From NCBI GenBank assembly GCA_014084085.1, contig NPFB01000008.1, positions 388,085 through 452,084 of the forward strand: DNA of 64,000 nt, in the 5' to 3' direction. This DNA comes from Hondaea fermentalgiana (taxonomy: Eukaryota; Sar; Bigyra; Thraustochytrida; Thraustochytriidae). This document shows, piece by piece, positions 57,379 to 64,000 of the stretch; positions within the stretch are counted from its first letter, which is position 1, and each line of letters begins with the position of its first letter. A program made the translations under genes and the position numbers. The notes under the pieces are model-generated. The model worked only from the letters and a program-made list of their open reading frames with translations, made no database searches and had not been told where the DNA came from.

Positions 57379-60300
57379 CTAGCCTGAGCGCGAACCCTGT
57401 TGACGATTGTTGCGCCGCTCCTTGCGCGCCGCCGCATCACGCACCTTCTTCACCGTTGACCCGAATTCGGAGGTAAAGGCCAAAAGCTGCTGAAAGAGGT
57501 CCTCCGGGGGCATCGCCTTGGCGCTCTCACCCACATACTGACACAGCTTCTCGTAGGCCTCCTCCATGTCCTTGAAATCACGCGAAACCTCGTCAGACTT
57601 GGGCCGCGACTGCCGCAAAAAGGGCTCCGCAGCACGCAAAAAGTCATCGTCATCTCCAGCCTTGGTCGCAGCATTGCACCCATGCTCAACGGCAGCAAGT
57701 CCCGAGCCAAGGCGCGCGACGTCCCCTGACAAGGTCTGCATGTTGCATCGGGTGGCTTCGGCAAGATCAGGAAAGTCATCCGCAATTTCAAGAACGTGCG
57801 GGTCTTTCGCGATCAAATGCTCCACAATATACTGCAGCAGAGTTGTGTTTTGCGCAGATTTGGTCTGGCTCAGTTTCACGAGCGAGGCGAGGCGAACACC
57901 CTGGGCCTCGCCCTTCTCCGTTCCCTTGTTGAGCTCGTTACCGACCTTGAGGATAATACTCAGCAGGCGAGCAAAGCGCGTGGACTCACGCACTCGATTG
58001 CTCGTCGTCCGCACGAGCTCGATGCGCCGCACAGCGTCGCGAGCCATTTCGTCGAACTCTGACATGACTGTCAGCGCGCGAATGCGCTGCGAAAGGCGGG
58101 GAACACTGCCGATCGCATCGACAAAGCGCTCCGCAGGCCCAAGGAGAGAACGATCCCCGCCCCCGTCCACAAAGCTTTGCACAGCCTCGGTCTCATCGCC
58201 CTGGGGAAGGAACTCTTGCAACGACGCCAAAGCATTTGGTCCAAATTTGCTCAGGTCCATTGCTCGCAGCGCGGCACCCACCTCGTACAGCTCTCGCCCG
58301 CCCTTCATGAGCGTTTTGGCAAAAATGCTCATGTTTTGTCGTCGTTTGGGGTCTGCGAGGAGCACCATCTCCTTGGGTTTCTTTGCCTTGTCGGCGCTCT
58401 CGTTGTCGGCTCCAAGCTTTTTCGGAGCGGCCTTGTTGGAAAACTCCGACTTGAGGTCGCCAAAGACTTCTGCAATCTCGATGTCACTGCTGTCGACGCC
58501 ACTGTCCCAAATGGTTCCTTCCGTGTCTTCCAGGACGTCCCAATGCACGCGTTTCGTGTCTGACTTGGGACCCGTGACTTTCTTCTTTTTCACTGTGGCG
58601 GCCACTTTCGTCGTCACCTTGGTGGTAGTGGTGGTTTTGCTCGAATTTTGGTCGCCTGCGGAAGCTGCAGCGTCCTTGCGCGCCTTTTCTGCAGCGCGTT
58701 TCTTTTCGGCCTCGCGCTTGTCCAAAAGCATGGGGAGAAGACCAAAGGCACAAAAGGTTTCGACATCATGAGCCTGCCAAAGTTCTTCACCAGTCAATTC
58801 GACCACTTTGGCGCGTCGGTCACCCGCAACGCCACCTCGCAGTGTTGACACACCTGCGCTTTGCTGCGCGCCTGAAGAGCCGGCCGTGGATACAGTTGCT
58901 GGGAGAGCTCCCGAACCATAGCTTCCAGCTCCGGGAAGGGTACCGACCGGTCCATAACTGGCCATTTCTTCGCCACTACTGTACTCGTGGCCAAAGCCTT
59001 GACTTCCTTGAGCTCTGGAGCGATGATCGGGACCTCCTGCTCCATATGTGCCGCCACGTTGGCTTTCCTGGGCGCTAGACGTCCCGAAGCCAGATCCGGT
59101 ACCATTACCCATGCCGTCGCCGAAACTATTGCCCGTGTTGAAGCCAGAACCACTGCCAAAGTCAGAACTCGAACCATTGCCAGAACCAGGACCATTACCA
59201 GAACCAGAACCAGTACCGGTACCAGCACCAGTACCAGCACCGGCACCAGCACCAGCACCAGCACCACCAACGCCACGACCCATGCCTGAACCATCTTTGG
59301 AACCAGCACCAGGAAGATCTGACGGATACCCAGCGGAATCATTTCCATTGCCGTGTTGAAATCTGTAATTGTCAAAAAAGGAGAAGATGCTGCTTCCCGA
59401 GGCTGGGACCTGTGGACGGTCGTCAAAGTCCGACAAGCCTGTGTGTGCTGGCTTTATCAAGGAGCTTGAGGAGGAAGAAGACTCTGTCAGAGTTGACTGT
59501 GGCTGAGCGCTAGCATTCGCATCTGCGTCACGTGTCCGTCGGGTCGTCGTGAAATCAAAACGATTAACCACCGCGGGCGACGTGTCTTGTCCATTGCCAC
59601 CTCCTTCTCCTCCTTTTCCTCCCTTGTGTTGCCCATACGTGTATGCTCCGTGACCCGAGGAGCGTTGTTCTTTAAGCTCCTTTTGTTTCGATTGCATTGT
59701 GGACATCCATGTCGGCCGGGGTTCCCTTGCTCCGGTCTCAATACCTTTGGCATGGGTGGTGTCATCAGGATGCGGAGGAGGTAATGGCGAGGTGGCTTTG
59801 ACCTCGATGAGATCGTGATCGCCTGCTTCCTCACTCTCCTCCGCACCCAAGTCGAAGCCACCCTGTGAACCTTCGAAATTATTGCTGCTAGCAAATTCAA
59901 TGGGAGACCTTGGCAGCATGTTGCGTTCGACTTGCAGAGTCGAACGAGGAGAATGGCCTCTTCGGCGAAAGATGCTACGCGAAGCGCCAGGAAAGGCATC
60001 GCGACGCGCCCTCGAAGCGTCCCTTGATTCATGCACATCCGCATTACGCAAAAGCAAGTCCTGCTCCTCGAGACTTTCCAGCAAATGGTGTACCTCGCGA
60101 GGAAAGCGTGGCGCAAAACGTGACTGCAATTCCTTGGCCGAAATGCTGCCATGCGAATTAACCGTTTGCATGACGCGCGATTGAAAGCTCATTGATGGCG
60201 CATCATGTACCTGATGCATGCGATCAAGAGTGCGCTGCACCAGGAAGCGGTCGTATCGCCGCGATTCATCGGCGAAGGAAGAACCACCTGAAGTACTGGA

Positions 60301-62263
60301 GACCAATGTTGGCTGGTCAAAAGTGCGGGCATACGTCGACGGCAGAGCCTCTGCATGGGAAGAGGAGAGCCCGTCTTCGATGGTGCCGGCCTCACTGTCG
60401 GCAAGTTCGCCCCTCGCGCGTGCAGTGCGCACCGTGTCGAGGAGATTGAGCGCCTCAGCGGTGTCAGGATGATTTTTGCCCACGGTCGCGCGGCGTGCAG
60501 CGTATGAGCGTTCGCACAACTCATGGGCGGCGCCCAGGTTCCCAAGCTGATATTCAGTGAAGCCGAGACTCAATTCGACCTCGGCAACTTCGAGAGATTG
60601 CGGACCAAAAATGAGCTCTCGCACCTGCCTGGCAAGAGCGAATTCCCGACGCGCTTCGGCTGGTTTACCGTGCAAGCGCAATAAAAGACCAAGATTGTAC
60701 CGACTGTCGGCTGTGAATCGATGATTCGTGCCCAATTGCTCGATGCGAATGGAGAGGGCTCGTTGGCAAAAATCGATGGCCTCCGCATATTGACCGCGGT
60801 GCGTGTAGAACGCGGAAATGACGTTGTAGCAGTCACTTGTAGCAATGTGATTCGGCCCAAAGAGGTTTTCGGTCTTTCGCATGTATTCTGCGTAGCGGAC
60901 TCTCGCCTCTTCATACTCCTTTGCGATCATGTATAATTCCGCAAGCATCGAGTACAAGGCCACGTTTGTCGTTTCGTCCTCGTAAGGTTCTGACCTGACG
61001 AGTTTTTCACACTGTCGAAGGTAGAATCGCGCTTCTGCAAAGTCGTCCAACTTAAAGTACGCCCTTGTCAGCACCATGCATTCTGTGTTTGTGCAGCGAT
61101 ATAGAATAAAATGAAAAGAAAGAGGAAGCACTTGGTCAGTAATCGAGTGCGTTACGCCTGTTGTCGTGCCTGTCTGCTCGTTGCGGGGAATTCAGAGAAT
61201 AAATATACAAGAGGAAAAACAACAACAAAGCAAGCAGTTGTGTGTGTGCTCAGATCGTCTGTCTGCCCAGTGATCCGGGCACTGGAATGTCGCTGCATCA
61301 GGGCTCACAAGGACGCAAGTGACGTTTGCTTCCAAATCTCACGCAGCCAAGCGATCGTTTCCAACCAGCCATAAGCGCAAGATCTTGAATGGATGGCACA
61401 CGCATTTGCATGGTTGTCCCTGTGTTGCTCTCAGGACACCGAAACAATGTGAGATCCGATGCAAGCACCTCCAATTAGTCCCCTCTTCGTAGATTGAGCA
61501 TGAGTCGCCAACTCCCCTTGACCTAAACCGGTGCCCCCCGCTACACTTTTCATGCTTTAAGATCACCTCGCATGGGAAGGAATCCCGAGGGGTCTAGTCC
61601 GAGAAATGTGACGCAAAGAAGGGATTTGAGCAACCGTTGGGAGCGCGTGCGCAGCCTCGGTGTATTAGGTTAGGGGGACACAGAGAAATTCTCTGCGCCG
61701 GATTGCGTTGAGGCTGGACTAGGCCATGGAATGAGCGCTCATGTATGAGGGCAAATGGAAGGGAGAAGAGGGGAAGGTAGGGCTTGCGATAAGATCCACG
61801 GACGTCTCGGCGACGGTCAACATCATTGCACGATTTCTGGATGAACGTGGCTTCCCTACGCAACGAGCGACTCCAAGCAGGACCCCGAGAGGGTTCAAGG
61901 GTTGACATGACAAGCAATGTGTTCAAATGCAAACGTACCAGGAAGAGCTTCGCTCGTGGACCCAAGTCCTTGTGTCTCCATGATCCGGACGCTTTCGAGC
62001 GCCTTGGTGATCGCTGAGCGCGCATTGCCTTGCGCAAGGCATTTTACGCTTTCGGCGCGAAGCGAGTCGCGCTTCTCGAGAGGGGTGGTCAGGTCGCCAG
62101 ACAGCCAAAGCTTGCCCTGCGAGATTCCTGCGTGGCTACGGCGGCCTTTGCGCTCGGACGCTGCCGTGGTCGCGTACAGAAACTGGCTTGGCAACCTCGT
62201 GGCCTCGGCGCTGCTGGCGGCGTGCGAAGCCGCCAGCTCACGGCCTCGGCTTCCCTGGCGCAT
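57379..62263 (-). CDS. TPR-formin (kinesin-light-chain-like TPRs plus FH2), two exons
   Basis: Exon 2 (57379-61082) ends in an FH2 domain (about residues 945-1325). Marks are KRVHWDVL with TIWD at the lasso, QNMSIFAKTLMKGG and the core ILKVGNELNKG with GVRLASLVKLSQTKS. FH2 dimers nucleate and elongate actin filaments. The same exon starts in mid-TPR with no ATG. I place exon 1 at 61939-62263 (ATG at 62263, MRQGSRGRELAASH). It ends RIMETQGLGSTSEALP plus one base at G|GTACG, and joins CACAG|AATGC to give Glu-Cys-Met-Val in phase. The protein is then about 1342 residues: TPRs about 70-330, a possible winged-helix-like segment, a long disordered linker with a Gly/Ser/Thr/Asn run, then FH2. No poly-Pro FH1 is visible. 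More upstream exons are possible. Confidence 0.88.
59100..59290 (-). repeat. Gly/Ser/Thr/Asn-coding minisatellite in the formin linker
   Basis: Imperfect 6-bp units (read on the plus strand accagcacc/accagaacc) encode alternating Gly-Ala, Gly-Thr, Gly-Ser and Gly-Asn. This gives a flexible linker where other formins carry a Pro-rich FH1. Confidence 0.85.
61083..61938 (-). other. Formin intron, 856 bp (inferred)
   Basis: Starts with GTACGT (61938 downward) and ends with a pyrimidine/A-mixed tract and CACAG (61087-61083). Its removal joins two halves of a TPR helix in phase 1. Small ORFs inside are not credible. The intron length is unusual for this window, so an extra exon inside cannot be excluded. 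Confidence 0.75.
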
Positions 62264-63155
62264 GCTCTTCGCTTTCTCCGCAGCCTGCACCTGCGTGTGC
62301 CTGCAGCCCGGCCTCCAGTCGCCCGTTTCCCGCGGCGCTGTTTACGCCCGCTCGCCCGCTTGCTTGCACGCGCCCGCGCACGCGCACGTGCAGGCCGTGC
62401 GTGCTTGGTCAATCTGTATCCTCGCCGCCGATGCGCGATGGCGCCGCCGCTCGCGCCGCGCGACCGCCTGCCTGCGCGCGCGCGCCCGTTCTCCGCGCGG
62501 CCGGTCCCGGCTCGCCGCCTGCGCGCGCTCGCGCCGCCTCCGCCGGGCGCGCCGCCTGCGCTGGCTGGCGTCTGCGTGCTCGAGGTCTGCGGCGCCTCTC
62601 CTTGTTCTCCTTCTCCTCTCTCTGCGCTGGAGCGCTTATTACGCGCAGAAAGACAGTCGCAGACAGACAGACAGACACAGACACAGAGACACTCACTGCG
62701 GAAGCACTCACAAGGGAAGGAAAGGGAAGGGAAGGAAAGGAAAGGAAAGGAAAGGGCAGAAAGAGAAAGAAATGCTTTAGATCCGTTGACTGACTGGCGC
62801 TGGGCGCCGCGAGCCGTGCGGACGGACTCCTGGCGGCCGAGCGGGACTGGCAGCGAGGAGGAAAGGATGAGCGCGCCTCGCCGAGAAGAGATGAGATGAG
62901 ATGAAGTGAGGTTGTGCTTGGGCGGGTCGAGCGAGCGAGAGCCGGTCGCGGGAGTCGTGGGCCATTGTTCTTCTTTCTTTTGGGTTTCCGAGCCAAAGTG
63001 TTATTTGGTTCTTGTCAAAGTGCAAATCGTTCGTGGCGGGGGCCAGCGGGAAGGGATGCACCACATGGACAAAGTACGTACAGGCGACGCGATGTGTTAG
63101 ATAGTATTCACGGCTTTTCGCGATGGAATTGTCGCATACGATGACAGTGCGTATT
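62264..63155. other. 0.9 kb intergenic interval upstream of the formin
   Basis: GC-rich Arg/Ala-coding DNA in all frames (62290-62620), then (AGAC)n near 62655-62690 and AAAGG repeats (62713-62755). Presumed promoter of the formin and 3' flank of the dioxygenase. No gene supported. Confidence 0.6.
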
Positions 63156-64000
63156 CTAAAGTTCGTCGCGATGGAAAGCGCGGTGCACCTTGCCATCCAG
63201 AAAGGTCTTGAACTGATGGGCTTTGTCGCAAGAAAACCACATGGAAAAGGCATAGCGCGTCCCCCGGGTGACGGGCGTGAAGCGATGAGGGTTTTCTTGA
63301 CCTGAAGAAAAGGTGATGAAGCGACCACGTCGAGGCCGAACGACCGTGGGATTGCCCTCATCGAGGAAAACGAACTCGCCACCATCAAAATCTTCGCCAT
63401 GCGTTGTGAGATAGACAAGACCGCTCATGTCATAATGCGGCGTGTTGTCCTTGTCGACGTGTGGATGCCAGTACTCGTCATGGAGCTCGAGTGGCGTCCA
63501 CGACTCGTTACCAACGATGCGTGCTACAAAGGTGGGAGCGGTGAAGTAGAGCGTTTCGAGATTATTGACCTCCATGATCCGTTCTCTAATGCGATCAAAC
63601 ATTCGCGCGTACACCTTGTACTCCTCGCTCGTGAACGAGACAGGGGAATCGCCGCCGTAAATGGTTTGCACGCCCATACCGTCCTTCATGAAGCCGCCAT
63701 TCACGTCAAGAATGGTTGGACCGCCCGTGTCTCCTCGGCTGCTGGCCATCCCCTTTTCGACCATGCGCAGGAGGATATCGATTTCTTCGTCCGAGATGAA
63801 GGCGTCCTCAACATGGCGCCAGGTTTCGGGAACGTGGCAGCCCTCGACGAGGCGCTCTCCGTTCGGCAGGGGTGCTCGCTGCACGGCTTCACGCCATGGC
63901 GTCTCGAGCACGTCCGCCGTCACAAGGCGGCCTCCGGCGTTGCTGCTCCCCGTCGCAAGGCTCGAGAGCGTGACGGCAAGGGCCACGACGGCGAGGGCCG
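63156..64000 (-). CDS. ER-type 2-oxoglutarate/Fe(II) dioxygenase (prolyl-4-hydroxylase fold), 5' end beyond window
   Basis: The frame is open to the window edge. The first start-like codon inside is a GTG at 63986, and upstream codons continue a hydrophobic stretch (ALAVVALAVTLSSLATG), so the real ATG lies outside. The double-stranded beta-helix has all iron and cosubstrate ligands: HPHVD (HxD) after HDEYW, YLTTHGEDFDGGEFVFLDEG, the distal His in SGQENPHRFTP and the 2-oxoglutarate-binding Arg in GTRYAFSMWFSCD. This resembles PKHD-type hydroxylases such as OGFOD3. The C-terminus is HRDEL, a plausible KDEL-type retention signal, which with the signal peptide puts the enzyme in the ER lumen. Substrate is unknown. 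Confidence 0.88.
   Translation of the reverse strand, partial: ALAVVALAVTLSSLATGSSNAGGRLVTADVLETPWREAVQRAPLPNGERLVEGCHVPETWRHVEDAFISDEEIDILLRMVEKGMASSRGDTGGPTILDVNGGFMKDGMGVQTIYGGDSPVSFTSEEYKVYARMFDRIRERIMEVNNLETLYFTAPTFVARIVGNESWTPLELHDEYWHPHVDKDNTPHYDMSGLVYLTTHGEDFDGGEFVFLDEGNPTVVRPRRGRFITFSSGQENPHRFTPVTRGTRYAFSMWFSCDKAHQFKTFLDGKVHRAFHRDEL

Overview
The window is nuclear DNA from a GC-rich, intron-poor protist, most likely a thraustochytrid (Labyrinthulomycetes, stramenopiles). The best single clue is a front-end desaturase at 26603-27922 that looks like the thraustochytrid delta-5 desaturase of DHA/EPA synthesis. BBS4, a DOT1-type methyltransferase, coronin, a formin and mitochondrial translation factors confirm a flagellate-forming eukaryote. 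Almost every gene is one uninterrupted ORF. I could place only two introns, one in the coronin gene and one in the formin gene. No rRNA, tRNA, CRISPR, operon or prokaryotic feature was seen.

Region 1 (1-13550) is a gene-poor block holding six paralogous genes for secreted proteins. All are built from one 12-cysteine module that I do not recognise as a named family. Three (85-849, 5083-5877, 12645-13550) have one module, a Thr/Pro-rich stalk and a hydrophobic tail typical of GPI anchoring. Three (3735-4658, 7156-8136, 9208-10305) have two modules joined by a Thr/Pro linker and no tail. By hand count all six N-terminal modules are acidic (about -8 to -15) and all three C-terminal modules are basic (about +8 to +11). 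This suggests a surface system in which anchored acidic proteins bind secreted two-headed partners. A decayed fragment of another copy lies at 1202-1345. This array is the best candidate here for an undescribed system.

Region 2 (14039-32673) holds CNOT10 (mRNA deadenylation complex) divergent from a PWI-like/RGG-box RNA-binding protein. A very large type I membrane protein with PAN-like domains follows, then the delta-5 desaturase, a carnitine acyltransferase and a MICAL-like flavin monooxygenase.

Region 3 (33689-44218) holds coronin, whose first exon lies 323 bp upstream of the main ORF, then a CYP86/CYP94-like cytochrome P450, a 100-N assembly gap, a DOT1-like methyltransferase and a NUDT19-like Nudix hydrolase.

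Region 4 (44652-64000) holds an intact Tc1/mariner-like transposase with a long Gln-rich coiled coil, an acidic unknown protein, deoxyhypusine synthase divergent from mitochondrial bL28, BBS4 divergent from mitochondrial ribosome recycling factor, a TPR-formin whose first exon I place at 61939-62263, and a 2-oxoglutarate dioxygenase ending in an RDEL-type ER signal and cut by the window edge.

Intergenic DNA is rich in microsatellites, poly-C tracts and short tandem duplications, several of them at gene ends. Gene functions come from reading the translated sequence and remembering family motifs; no database search was run.
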